A DNA stretch of 64,000 bases from CACIAM-69d sp001698445. GTDB taxonomy: Bacteria; Cyanobacteriota; Cyanobacteriia; CACIAM-69d. Position 1 is the first letter of the stretch, and each line of letters opens with the position of its first letter. Below the pieces are notes generated by a model. It saw only the letters and a list, made by a program, of their open reading frames with translations, had not been told where the DNA came from and ran no database searches. The position numbers and the translations under genes are program-made. Location of the stretch: assembly GCF_043235035.1 (NCBI RefSeq), contig NZ_JAZAQF010000022.1, forward strand, positions 1 to 64,000, written 5' to 3'. Of the stretch, positions 1 through 7,540 are shown piece after piece.

Positions 1-101
1 TGAGCAAGGACTATGAGTTGTATTCGGAGACGAGTGAAGGGATGATCTATGGCTGCTTAATGCATTTGATGGTGAGAAGATTGGCTGCTCTAGATGCTTA
101 A
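1..101 (+). CDS. Transposase C-terminal end (partial, IS5-like)
   Basis: The first 101 bases read in one frame (first full codon at 3) to a TAA at 99-101. The 32 residues begin SKDYELYSETSEGMIYGC and end in LMVRRLAALDA. The pattern KDYE...TSE..IY....LM.RRLA is how many IS5-family (IS427/IS1031-like) transposases end. The rest of the gene lies outside the window, so it cannot be said whether the element is intact. No clear terminal inverted repeat is seen just downstream; a repeat-rich tract follows instead. The family assignment rests on a short C-terminal motif only. Confidence 0.55.
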   Translation, partial: SKDYELYSETSEGMIYGCLMHLMVRRLAALDA

Positions 102-122
102 TAATTGATTTATAAATCAGCT

Positions 123-244
123 CTAATTGTTGATAGTCAGTTGTGGTTAATTGTTGAAGTTGCTGACAGCTAATTGTTGATGGTCAGCCATGGTCAATTG
201 TTGAAGTTGTTAACAGCCAATTGTTAATAGCTAATTATTGACAG
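123..244. repeat. 47-bp tandem repeat, two and a half copies
   Basis: Two copies of a 47-bp unit (123-169 and 170-216) start CTAATTGTTGAT and end in TTGACAG-like sequence (CTGACAG, TTAACAG). A degenerate partial third copy fills 217-244. The unit is itself built from the shorter word AATTGTTGA. It sits between the transposase stub and the end of the next gene and has no reading frame. Confidence 0.85.
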
Positions 245-246
245 TT

Positions 247-288
247 GATGGCTTGATCGTCTTAAGTGATGGCTTGATTGTCTTAAGA
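247..288. repeat. 21-bp tandem repeat, two copies
   Basis: Two 21-bp copies, 247-267 and 268-288, with one mismatch in the first 20 bases (GATGGCTTGATCGTCTTAAG and GATGGCTTGATTGTCTTAAG). The second copy contains the TAA stop of the AAR2-like gene on the minus strand (283-285), so the repeat reaches the 3' end of that gene. Confidence 0.85.
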
Positions 289-1071
289 TTCTGATCGATT
301 TGCCAGATAGTTCTGAAGCTGCTCGCTCTTTTCAGCAAGCAGAGAGATTTCTGCATCGATCAGATCTTCTAGAAAATAGTCAATCTGGTAAATCAAGCCA
401 CTTTTTGGTTCAAAACAACTATCATCCAAACAAGCAAATTGACGCATTAACACATCTACCAATTGCCCAAAGAAATCAGCATAATTTCGCATCTGAAACT
501 CGCCCGCATTGTAAATTGCCAGCAATAAATGTTGCCAGCGATCGAAGGCTGCCCTTTCCTCCTGGGCCTGATCAGTGCTCACCAACCAAGACACAAAGGC
601 ATATTGAAACTCTGCCAAAAAGCGATCGGTTTGGCCATGATGGGTTCCCAAAAGAGCATTCACAAATCGGGAGGGTTCGATTGTCGAATCCTGCTGATGG
701 AGCGTTGGAGGAAAAGATTCAGCAGGTAAGTGCATGACCAGGCCATACCAAGCCCCAAAGAGTTGATGAGGATAGTCTTGGTTGGTAGGGCTGAATTGTC
801 CTTGATTGAACTGCTCGATCGCCTGGTCAGCAATTTCGGCGCTGGGGTTAATCAGTCCCCGATCAGGGTCAAAGGTTTTCACCAAGATTTCATCAACCTG
901 TAACCAGCACCAAACTCCCTGGTAATTTTCCCGATCTTTGACCCCAACATAGTGCCAACTCCCTGGCGGAACCATGGTCAGCGCAGTGTTGGAATGCTCG
1001 ATCGGGAAATAGGCTAAGTCAATTTGAACTTCATCTGCCGGAAGATTCAACAGCAAAATTGAGCTAAACAC
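283..1071 (-). CDS. AAR2-like protein (U5 snRNP assembly factor family homologue)
   Basis: Seen: about 262 residues if the GTG at 1071-1069 is the start. The open frame runs on to 1209, but that part overlaps the upstream gene, which stops at 1125. Near the N-terminus are LLLNLPADEV, then ID, then MVPPGSWHYVGVKD (about residues 33-46). The C-terminal half has an AEFQYAFVSWLV helix, a FDRWQHLLLAIY segment, and a helical tail. Known: eukaryotic AAR2 has the same order of features: hydrophobic LNMPKG, FGID, MIPPGIHF, then a C-terminal helical domain with ELQFAFV and FEHWKRLL. There it binds the RNase H-like domain of Prp8 and holds U5 snRNP in a precursor state. Inference: a bacterial member of this fold family with unknown partner, since there is no spliceosome. 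It follows the 211-aa membrane protein gene by about 50 bp on the same strand. Start uncertain; no clear ribosome site. Confidence 0.6.
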   Translation of the reverse strand: MFSSILLLNLPADEVQIDLAYFPIEHSNTALTMVPPGSWHYVGVKDRENYQGVWCWLQVDEILVKTFDPDRGLINPSAEIADQAIEQFNQGQFSPTNQDYPHQLFGAWYGLVMHLPAESFPPTLHQQDSTIEPSRFVNALLGTHHGQTDRFLAEFQYAFVSWLVSTDQAQEERAAFDRWQHLLLAIYNAGEFQMRNYADFFGQLVDVLMRQFACLDDSCFEPKSGLIYQIDYFLEDLIDAEISLLAEKSEQLQNYLANRSES

Positions 1072-1124
1072 AAAATTGAGCCAAACATAGGACGAACCAG
1101 TATTGCTGCATTTGGGGACTTTGC

Positions 1125-1760
1125 CTAGGACTGGTGCAACGTGGCAATCACCCAAACATCGCATAGCAATAGCAACAGGGCACAACCCAGCAGGGCAATG
1201 TACATCCACGGTTGCGCCAAGGGCCTGACATCACGCATATCAAGGCCCGTTTGTCCTTGCACTTGCTTCACCAAACGGGAAAAGCCCGCAACCCGCATGG
1301 GCAGCAAATAGCCTTCGCCCGATCGACTCAGGAAGTAGTAAACCAAGCCGCCTTGACCGGTCGTTTTGGGTTTCAGCGCTTGGATATCGCTCCAGGGCAA
1401 AAACCAACCCTTGCGAATCAGCCAGCGAAACCAAACGGGATAGGTGACGCGGATCCCTTCTGTGGTTAGCTCCACCTGTTCAGACAAGGCTCCCCACAAC
1501 AACACCAGCCCGATCGCCAGGCCAACCCACAGTGTCGAGGGCGAAATGCTTGGGGAAATGCTCGGATCGTTGGTTGCCCCATTCACCTGGGTCAGAAAGG
1601 GCAGCGGAAGGGTTAGGGCCCCATAAAGCAAAACCAGGGTGAGCCGAATCAAAATTGAAATTCGGTAGGTTTTGGGGAGGGGGAGTTCTGGGGCGATCGG
1701 GGGTTGGGGAGCCGCTGCGGACGATGATGGGGCGATCGAGTTCGGAGGTGGCAAAGACAT
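1125..1760 (-). CDS. Conserved membrane protein with three hydrophobic segments
   Basis: 211 residues. A Pro/Ser/Ala-rich N-terminus (1-28) is followed by hydrophobic segments at about 33-55 and 74-92, a soluble central region of about 85 residues, and a final hydrophobic helix at about 185-208. The central region (EQVELTTEGIRVTYP, then WFLPWSDIQALKPKT) resembles the PH-like domain that follows membrane helices in many small bacterial membrane proteins. Its function is not known to me. It lies directly upstream of the AAR2-like gene in the same direction, so the two may be co-transcribed. Confidence 0.75.
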   Translation of the reverse strand: MSLPPPNSIAPSSSAAAPQPPIAPELPLPKTYRISILIRLTLVLLYGALTLPLPFLTQVNGATNDPSISPSISPSTLWVGLAIGLVLLWGALSEQVELTTEGIRVTYPVWFRWLIRKGWFLPWSDIQALKPKTTGQGGLVYYFLSRSGEGYLLPMRVAGFSRLVKQVQGQTGLDMRDVRPLAQPWMYIALLGCALLLLLCDVWVIATLHQS

Positions 1761-2106
1761 CCAGCAAACTCCTCAGGCTTCACGATTCTTGATGGTTTTC
1801 GCCTCTAGGGTAACGCGCTGGTTCGATCGCCCTCAGCATTTCTACCCCACTAGCGGTTTGTTCATGAGTGCTTTGTTCGTGGGCGCTTTCTTCATGGGCG
1901 CTTTCTTCAAGGACGTTTTGCTCAAAACCCATCAGCCCCCAAATCGCCCGCCAGGGATCAGCCGCCAAACATGATAAACCCCCGGTCGCGATCGCCACTG
2001 GGGGTTTGCTCAACCGATCTTGAACAGGCTCGCGATCGCGCCCCCCCAAGACCAAGAACTCAATTATCGAGAGCTATCGATTAGCTGCCGATCAACGGAC
2101 TCGAAC
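1761..2106. other. Non-coding interval with short repeat and psaM terminator
   Basis: No convincing gene. At about 1880-1912 the words GGGCGCTTTCTTCA occur twice in tandem within a Phe/Met-like low-complexity stretch. A hairpin at 1976-2007 is listed separately. An open frame on the minus strand (1780-2055) is rich in repeated EESAHE/EQSTHE-like words produced by the repeat and has no family features. Confidence 0.6.
1976..2007 (-). terminator. Hairpin downstream of psaM
   Basis: AAACCCCC (1976-1983) pairs perfectly with GGGGGTTT (2000-2007) around a loop holding a HIP1-like GCGATCGC. Read on the minus strand the stem is followed by ATCATGTTTGG, so the U-tract is weak. The position 100 bp after psaM suggests a terminator for that gene. 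Confidence 0.5.
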
Positions 2107-2199
2107 TTACTTGTACAGTTCGGTCGAGAGGCGAAAAGCCAAGATGCCGGGGATGATGGCAATAACTAGGGCGACGTAAACTTGCGTATCCGAAAGCAT
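2107..2199 (-). CDS. psaM: Photosystem I reaction center subunit XII (PsaM)
   Basis: A 30-residue frame from ATG (2199-2197) to TAA (2109-2107). It begins MLSDTQVYVALVIAIIPG and ends ILAFRLSTELYK. This matches PsaM almost along its whole length: the family begins with a DTQVYVALVIAL-like stretch and ends with the same AFRLSTELYK. PsaM is a single transmembrane helix at the monomer-monomer interface of the photosystem I trimer, contacting PsaA and PsaB. The hydrophobic segment covers residues 6-21. A GGAG lies 12 bases before the ATG. It is divergent from terC, and the 146 bp between them must hold both promoters. It is easily missed because it is so short. Confidence 0.95.
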   Translation of the reverse strand: MLSDTQVYVALVIAIIPGILAFRLSTELYK

Positions 2200-2345
2200 C
2201 GCTCTAAAGACTCCAGATGTTAAAGGGACTGACTTCACTACTTTCAACCACCCGGCTCAATTCAGGAATAGGTTCGTTACAAGGCGTAATAACAGCGTTA
2301 GGCTAGTAGGAGTTGCAAAATTTGCCATCAGACCATTGGCCCGAA

Positions 2346-3134
2346 ATGCTCGATCAGTTCCTCGACTTTTACCCCAGCTTTGGCGTTGACACCGCGCTGT
2401 TGTTATTGGTGTTGGTGGCGTTGGAGGCCGTGCTCTCGGCAGACAATGCAATCGCCCTCGCTGCGATCGCCCAAGGATTGCAGGATCCCCAACAACGCAC
2501 CCGGGCCTTAAATTTTGGGCTAGTGGCAGCTTTCATTCTGCGCATTGCCCTGATTTTGCTCGCCACTTGGGTGATCCGCTATTGGCAAATTGAAATGGTG
2601 GGGGCCCTCTATCTCCTGTGGCTCACCTTCAAGTTTTTCACGGGGGAAAATGACGACGATGGCGAAGGCCACAAGGCATTTCGGTTCCAAAATCTTTGGC
2701 AAGCCGTTCCCACCATTGCGCTCACTGACCTGGCCTTTTCTTTGGATAGCGTCACCACCGCGATCGCCATTTCTGACCACACCTGGCTGGTGCTGACGGG
2801 GGGAACCCTAGGAATCATCACCCTGCGCTTCATGGCAGGGCTGTTTATCCGCTGGTTAGATGAGTATGAAAACCTGGCGGCCGCTGGCTACGTCACCGTT
2901 GGTTTTGTCGGCGCGCGTCTGTTTTTGAAGGCGATCGAGGGAGCCTTGGGGGTCGATCTCTGGATTCCACCCGATTGGATGACGATTAGCTTCATCGCCA
3001 TCACCTTCATTTGGGGATTCTCGGTGCGCAAGGAGTCTGTACAAACGGAAACGGTTGCCGCAGAGTCGATCGCCCCCAATCCCAACTCCGAAGCCCAAGA
3101 CCAACCAGCGCCAGAGCCGATCGACCAGCGCTAG
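2346..3134 (+). CDS. TerC family integral membrane protein
   Basis: 262 residues from the ATG at 2346. An in-frame TTG at 2313 would add 11 residues, but its AGGAG abuts the codon with no spacing. About seven hydrophobic segments are visible. TerC hallmarks are present: EAVLSADNAIALAAIA in the first helix and DLAFSLDSVTTAIAIS near the middle, each with the paired acidic residues thought to line the metal path. The C-terminal 40 residues are a hydrophilic Glu/Pro-rich tail. TerC proteins are linked to metal-ion export (manganese in several bacteria) and, in plants and cyanobacteria, to thylakoid membrane biogenesis. The substrate cannot be told from sequence. It is divergent from psaM. Confidence 0.88.
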   Translation: MLDQFLDFYPSFGVDTALLLLVLVALEAVLSADNAIALAAIAQGLQDPQQRTRALNFGLVAAFILRIALILLATWVIRYWQIEMVGALYLLWLTFKFFTGENDDDGEGHKAFRFQNLWQAVPTIALTDLAFSLDSVTTAIAISDHTWLVLTGGTLGIITLRFMAGLFIRWLDEYENLAAAGYVTVGFVGARLFLKAIEGALGVDLWIPPDWMTISFIAITFIWGFSVRKESVQTETVAAESIAPNPNSEAQDQPAPEPIDQR

Positions 3135-3456
3135 GGCCTCTGGCTGAGACATTCCCAATAGAGCCAAACAGGTCTAGACAGATCCCAATAGATCCCAATA
3201 GATCTAAACAGATCCAAAATCATTCCAAAAATCCGAAGGATTCCGAGCTGCTCCGCCGGATCTTTCGGATTTGCTATTTGGAGGTGGACTCCAATTGGTG
3301 CAGATAAAAATAAACCGCCCAGCGCAGTATTCCAGGGCGATCGCTCAAGTGTTGAGCAGGCATGGCAGACCCACAGTTGGGTATTGAGCAAACCAAAGCC
3401 GCGATCGCAGGATGGACTGAACTAGGCGGATAACCAACCTAACGGAGCAAAGAACC
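3135..3456. other. Intergenic interval with 10-bp repeats and hairpin
   Basis: At 3181-3219 the word GATCCCAATA occurs twice in tandem, followed by degenerate GATCTAAACA and GATCCAAAAT copies. At 3230-3271 AATCCGAA pairs with TTCGGATT, with inner GGATTCCG/CGGATC pairing: a long imperfect hairpin after terC that could end its transcript, though no U-run follows. No gene is seen. Confidence 0.55.
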
Positions 3457-3618
3457 TTAGGAGTCGAGACGCTGCCGCGAAAGGGCTTGCAACTGTTGCA
3501 ACAGGGACTCGATATCCGCTTGCAGGTGCAGGAACTCAATTTGTTGCTTGACATCAAAGGGCAACTGCACTGCCTCTGCCGCCGCCGGTTTAATTACCAC
3601 AGAAGACGCACTAGCCAT
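3457..3618 (-). CDS. Small conserved cyanobacterial protein, 53 aa
   Basis: From ATG at 3618 the product begins MASASSVVIKP, followed by PFDVKQQIEFLHLQADIESLLQQL in two parts (Pro-Phe-Asp-Val-Lys then a heptad-like helix) and ends QALSRQRLDS. The PFDVKQQIEFLHLQ segment, followed by a short Leu/Gln helix, recurs in small hypothetical proteins of many cyanobacteria. The C-terminal half looks like a short amphipathic or coiled-coil helix. The frame also opens 19 codons earlier, but those residues lack the conserved character. No function is known. It stands alone on the minus strand before a long non-coding stretch. Confidence 0.7.
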   Translation of the reverse strand: MASASSVVIKPAAAEAVQLPFDVKQQIEFLHLQADIESLLQQLQALSRQRLDS

Positions 3619-4659
3619 AGGTTTATTGAAGAAAAATGAAGATCGTGGTGGTTTGAAGCAAGTATTTTGGCGCAATTCTAACGCGAAGTTTACAATTGTC
3701 CACCCCTCGTTACGAATTAACCCCGCCTGAGACAGACCCCGATCGAGACTCTATGACCCACAGTGCGGGCTGATCGCCCCATTTCCCGTGCTTCGGGTGT
3801 GGGTTTCCGATTCGGAACCTCACCCCCACCAAGTCTCCGAGGGATCGTTAACCTGTTGCCAGGGGCCGCGGTCATTTTGCACGGAGCGACTTCTCATTCT
3901 GTAGCTCAACTCCATGTCCTCAACCCATTGTTTAATTTGATCAACTAATCAAATTGTCAAGATTAGCTAATAACTAAACCAGTTACCTAACCAAATAAAC
4001 CAGTTACCTAATTGAACTAACGAAGCCAATTACCTGGTTAAACAGCTCGACTCGTTGAAAGATCGCCGCAGAAAATTGCCGAAGCCTCCAGGCATCCAGC
4101 ATTTTCAGACAGGTACTCCCAGGAGAGTACACTCAGGAAAATTATTCTTAGGGAATTAATTTTCAGAGACTTAATCACGATGGATCAGTCGTAGAAGTGC
4201 TTTGTCGAAAACCGCCTTTCTCTTGAAGTGCTGAGGGCTGGAACGACAAAATCAGCATTATTGATTTTTCTCGATTAATTTTGTCTCGATCGACTACATC
4301 TCGATCGGTTTTGGTGGCCGGCTCCGGTGGGTTGAACATACCCCTTGATCAGAAAGAGTGCCGACGACTGTCCGTGTTTCGTCTCGGCACTCTTACTGGT
4401 TCGCTCCTCACACACCACCAGAATGATAGCCGAGGAATTTGAATCTGTCACCCCATCGCCACCCAAAATTCATCAGGAATTCACGTCCTTGTCATGAAAA
4501 ACCGTCCCCATCAAGGGTTGGAGCGTTTAAGAAATTTTTTCGCACGTCATGCTTTTGGGGTGGAATCGGCGCAAATCCTGTGGATCGCCCCCCCCGATCG
4601 CGTTGTATCAATCCAAGGAACCGACTAGCTGGGCCGGTTTTCTCAAAACATGCCCTAAA

Positions 4660-4692
4660 ACATCCACAAAAATATCCACACAAATATCCACA
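4660..4692 (+). repeat. DnaA-box-like iterons, three at 12-bp spacing
   Basis: ACATCCACA (4660-4668), ATATCCACA (4672-4680) and ATATCCACA (4684-4692) start exactly 12 bp apart. The last two differ from the E. coli DnaA box TTATCCACA at one position, the first at two. They are followed by about 50 bp of AT-rich DNA with a repeated CGATGAAATAAAT. Whether this is an origin, a DnaA-regulated site or chance is open; no dnaA, dnaN or rep gene is in the window. Confidence 0.4.
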
Positions 4693-5025
4693 AAATATTT
4701 ATTTATCGATATAAACCGATGAAATAAATTCGATGAAATAAATCGAGATGCAATGGATCAAGTCAATGTCAAATCAGCAAACTCAACCGGTCGATCGAGC
4801 AGCTCATGCCGCCCAGATCAGGGATTTCGGCTGGATCAAACAAGCCAAAGAAAACTGTGAAAAAATTGAGTAATCATCTACCCGAGTTTTTCCCGAGTTT
4901 TGAATATACTGGGCAGCAATAGAACTTTGATACATCCTCCATCCCAGATCGAGACCAGCAGCCCGAAGCGAGAACCCATGAGATTTTGGGTGCAATGTAA
5001 ACGAGCTGTTTCAGGAATGGGGTCT

Positions 5026-5050
5026 CCGTATTTTCACGGTTATGATACGG
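5026..5050. promoter_or_regulatory. Palindrome upstream of the Crp/Fnr gene
   Basis: CCGTAT (5026-5031) and ATACGG (5045-5050) form an inverted repeat with 13 bases between, and the inner part holds TCA-N6-TGA. It lies about 60 bp before the regulator's ATG. Size and symmetry fit a dimeric Crp-type operator, so self-regulation is possible. This is inference only. Confidence 0.3.
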
Positions 5051-5108
5051 GTGATCCCTTGGGCTATCTACTTTCGATCGCTGTCCCTTTTGCACTGGGT
5101 TTCCTGTC

Positions 5109-5876
5109 ATGTATTCGCCTCTGACGCAGTCCGAATTTGATCGCCCTTTCCTGACTTGGCAGCGTGTGCTGGATTGGGCCCAGGATCACTACCGCTGCCG
5201 CACTTTCGGCAAAGATGAAAAGATTCCCACTCGCCCGGGCCTCTTGTATCTCGTAGAGCGCGGTGCGGTGCGACTGGTTGGCTCGTCGGTCATGACCGCC
5301 ACGGCTGCCATTCAGGATCAAGATGAAGACGAGGACGGACTCGATCCCGCAATGGATGAGGCCTTTCTGGGGTTTGTGGGGCCTGGGCAGCCCTTTGAAA
5401 TCATTGCCCAATCGCCCTTCGCGCTCCAAAGCTACGCCCATGTGGATCGCACCAGTGTGCTGTGGATGTATTGGAACGATTTGGAAAACTGGCCCCACTT
5501 CCGCCGTGAAGTGCTGGATGCGTTCCGTCAACAGCATCAACGGAAATTGCTTTGGTTGAGCACCTTGGGTCAACGCCGCACGATCGATCGCCTGTTGGGT
5601 TATCTGACCCTCCTGATTGAGGAGTTTGGTCAAACCTGTGATGATGGCTACTACTTGCCCTGGACGCTAACCCATGCCCAAATTGGCAGCGCGATCGGCT
5701 CAACGCGAGTGACCGTGACCCGCCTGATGGGGAAACTGCGGAAGCGCGGCCTGATTAGCACCTATGGCGATGGTCTGATTTGCCTGCCAGCGGAAGTGAT
5801 GGGTAAATCCTTGCGAGATGTCAGCCCCAAAGCAACCCTGATTACCGAGTCTCTACCCCTGGCTGCGGCTGTGTAG
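5109..5876 (+). CDS. Crp/Fnr family transcription regulator
   Basis: 255 residues, longer than the usual 220-230 of NtcA or Crp. The N-terminal part looks like a cyclic-nucleotide-fold sensor (FLGFVGPGQPFEIIAQSPFA) interrupted by an acidic insertion (QDQDEDEDGLD, about residues 74-84). A dimerization helix follows (RREVLDAFRQQHQRKLLWL). The winged-helix domain at about 170-225 contains LTHAQIGSAIGSTRVTVTRL, very close to the recognition helix region of cyanobacterial Crp-family regulators such as NtcA. The canonical cAMP-binding residues of Crp are not evident, so the ligand is unknown. The last 30 residues extend past the winged helix. It is a monocistronic gene by spacing. It is not NtcA itself, judging by the acidic insert and the length. 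Confidence 0.82.
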   Translation: MYSPLTQSEFDRPFLTWQRVLDWAQDHYRCRTFGKDEKIPTRPGLLYLVERGAVRLVGSSVMTATAAIQDQDEDEDGLDPAMDEAFLGFVGPGQPFEIIAQSPFALQSYAHVDRTSVLWMYWNDLENWPHFRREVLDAFRQQHQRKLLWLSTLGQRRTIDRLLGYLTLLIEEFGQTCDDGYYLPWTLTHAQIGSAIGSTRVTVTRLMGKLRKRGLISTYGDGLICLPAEVMGKSLRDVSPKATLITESLPLAAAV

Positions 5877-6295
5877 GCGAGATTAAGAGATCGGGACTAG
5901 GGCGGGGCGACGGCGAAGCGACGCGGACATGGTTGCCTTTGGTTTTCGCTGTCCTCATGGTTGTCCTACTGGCCACCGGCTCGGGTGTCCTAATTGACTG
6001 CCCTAATTGACTGCCCTAATTGTTGGTCATTCCCAAGGATCCTCGGTTGAGGGAGCAGCAGCCTACGGCAAATCTACACCGCTGAAGCAAAATAGAGACG
6101 GTTCTGGTTGAAAGTGACGGAAACGGAAATCAATGAGCCGGATTCTGAACCATGGATTCAGAGTCCGGTTTCGATCGCTTTCCCGTGAGTTCGCTTTCGG
6201 TTTAGAACTTTGGTTCGCATCGTCGCTGGGAGGGGGGAAATGCCAAGCCAGGACGATTGCTGTTGCTCTTTTTTGGTACTGCTGCACCAGGGCCT
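5877..6295. other. Intergenic interval with 13-bp tandem repeat
   Basis: CCTAATTGACTGC occurs at 5989-6001 and 6002-6014, with a partial third copy after it. No terminator or gene is evident. A TTG-started extension of the next gene begins at 6257 but is not favoured. Confidence 0.55.
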
Positions 6296-7396
6296 ATGAC
6301 GGCGCAATCTTCGGTTCTTGATCTTGCTCGCCAGGGAGATCCCATGGCGATCGCCCGGTTGATGAATCAATCCCTTGAGCCTGCCGGGGTACAAGTCCGC
6401 ACGGATCTTGTCCAGGATTGCCTGACGGTGATGGCGGCGGGCGAGTTGGGGCCGCCAGACCAGGACTTTTTGGTGGATTTTGTGCGGCGGGGAATGCTGG
6501 GGCTGGCTGCGCCCGTGGTGCGGCGGGTGGTGGTGCAGGGCTATGCGCCCGGGGCGGCGGCTCCCAGTTGGCAAATGGGTATTGATCTGCAAGAGGCCGG
6601 AACGATCGCGCCTCACCCATTGGTGACCCAGCCTTCGAGTCGATCGCGCCGGGCCGGAGGAGCACGTTCTAGGCAACCCTCGGGGCGATCGGTTGTTCAT
6701 ACCGTGGCCGCCACGGATGCCACCCTGTCCACGCCACGGGTCATCGGCTGGGTGAGCATTTTGGCCTTGGCGATCGGGGCCACAGCGGCGGCCCGCTGGG
6801 CCATCTCCTGGCTCGGAGAAACCAACATCTACGAAGTGGCCTACGTGGGCCATTTCCTCCGCAGTTTGGAAATTTTGGAACTGCTGAATCTATTGGTGTT
6901 TGCCGTGTTGGGCATGGGCGCAGGCATTGCAGCCGGTGTGTTGCCGCCCCCTCGGGGCCAACAACTCACTGCACTCGTGTTGGCCGTAGCTGTGCCCGGC
7001 CTGTTTGCCATTGCTCCGGCCGTGCGGCAACAGGCCTGGATTAACCGCGCCGCCGACCATCAGCGGATCACGCCCGAGCAAGCCAAAATTCAAGTTGAGC
7101 GCTTTTTGAGCAAGCAAGTGGGACAAAGCGGTCTTTGGGGGTTTTATACCTACTCAGCTCGCTATCCAGAATTGCCCTTGGCTCCGGATGCCATGCGGGA
7201 AATTCCCACCATCGATCGACAGGTGAAAGCTACCCTTGCCAATTTGCTGCGCTGGCAAACCAAATCCATTGAGCAACTGTTGGAGGGTTGCACTTGGGGT
7301 GTGCGGGGTTTTTATCTCCTGTTGGCCGTGCTCACCACCTTGACCCACTTTCAACAGGGCTTGCGCTACGGGTGGCGTTGGTTTGGCTGGCGCTAG
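6296..7396 (+). CDS. Conserved cyanobacterial membrane protein
   Basis: 366 residues from ATG at 6296. The soluble N-terminal domain (1-80) begins MTAQSSVLDLARQGDPMAIA and continues LMNQSLEPAGVQVRTDLVQDCL. This resembles a short domain repeated at the N-termini of several cyanobacteria-specific proteins (low-gap pattern LA.QGDP.AIA.L.N..L.P.G). A basic, Ser-rich linker (about 105-135) follows. Then come transmembrane segments at about 145-165, 190-215 and 225-245, a soluble loop, and a final helix near 335-355. Function unknown. Its stop codon TAG (7394-7396) lies inside the end of the 148-bp inverted-repeat element, so insertion of that element may have set the present C-terminus. Confidence 0.7.
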   Translation: MTAQSSVLDLARQGDPMAIARLMNQSLEPAGVQVRTDLVQDCLTVMAAGELGPPDQDFLVDFVRRGMLGLAAPVVRRVVVQGYAPGAAAPSWQMGIDLQEAGTIAPHPLVTQPSSRSRRAGGARSRQPSGRSVVHTVAATDATLSTPRVIGWVSILALAIGATAAARWAISWLGETNIYEVAYVGHFLRSLEILELLNLLVFAVLGMGAGIAAGVLPPPRGQQLTALVLAVAVPGLFAIAPAVRQQAWINRAADHQRITPEQAKIQVERFLSKQVGQSGLWGFYTYSARYPELPLAPDAMREIPTIDRQVKATLANLLRWQTKSIEQLLEGCTWGVRGFYLLLAVLTTLTHFQQGLRYGWRWFGWR

Positions 7397-7540
7397 TAGC
7401 GTGGCTGTCTTAATTCGCTGGGTTAAATGACATGGCTGTTACTGTCACCTGATCGTTAAGCAGCAAGATGCTCAAGCCCCTTGTTACCACGACTGGCTCC
7501 GCAACTTTGACCCAATGCCTTAAGCCTGTCACGCTACTAG
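7393..7540. mobile_element. 148-bp MITE-like element, copy 1
   Basis: Starts CTAGTAGCGTGGCTG and ends in the imperfect inverse (reverse strand CTAGTAGCGTGACAGGCTTAA). It carries no gene. A second copy of the same 148-bp length lies at 30211-30358 in the opposite orientation and matches along most of its length, including the middle (TGGCTCCGCAACTTTGACCC in one orientation). Both are bounded by CTAG on each side. Terminal inverted repeats plus fixed length and two copies point to a non-autonomous mobile element. Confidence 0.85.

Larger units (their letters stand above)
3619..5108. other. 1.5-kb non-coding region
   Basis: No supported gene. It holds: repeated ACCAGTTACCTA words at 3973-4010; an 11-bp perfect hairpin at 4354-4394 with a CTCCTCACAC word at 4404-4413; three 12-bp-spaced DnaA-box-like words at 4660-4692 with an AT-rich flank; a repeated CGATGAAATAAAT (4717-4729, 4731-4743); and a CCGTAT...ATACGG palindrome at 5026-5050. 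The open frames here are short and have no family features. Confidence 0.6.

Noticed and set aside
1072..1209. N-terminal extension of the AAR2-like frame
   Set aside because: It overlaps the end of the upstream membrane protein gene, and its residues (MDVHCPAGLCPV) show no similarity to the family.
1780..2055. 91-codon frame before psaM
   Set aside because: Built from a tandem repeat and overlapping the psaM terminator; no conserved pattern.
4275..4466. Small minus-strand frame over the hairpin at 4354
   Set aside because: It runs through an inverted repeat and has no family features or ribosome site.
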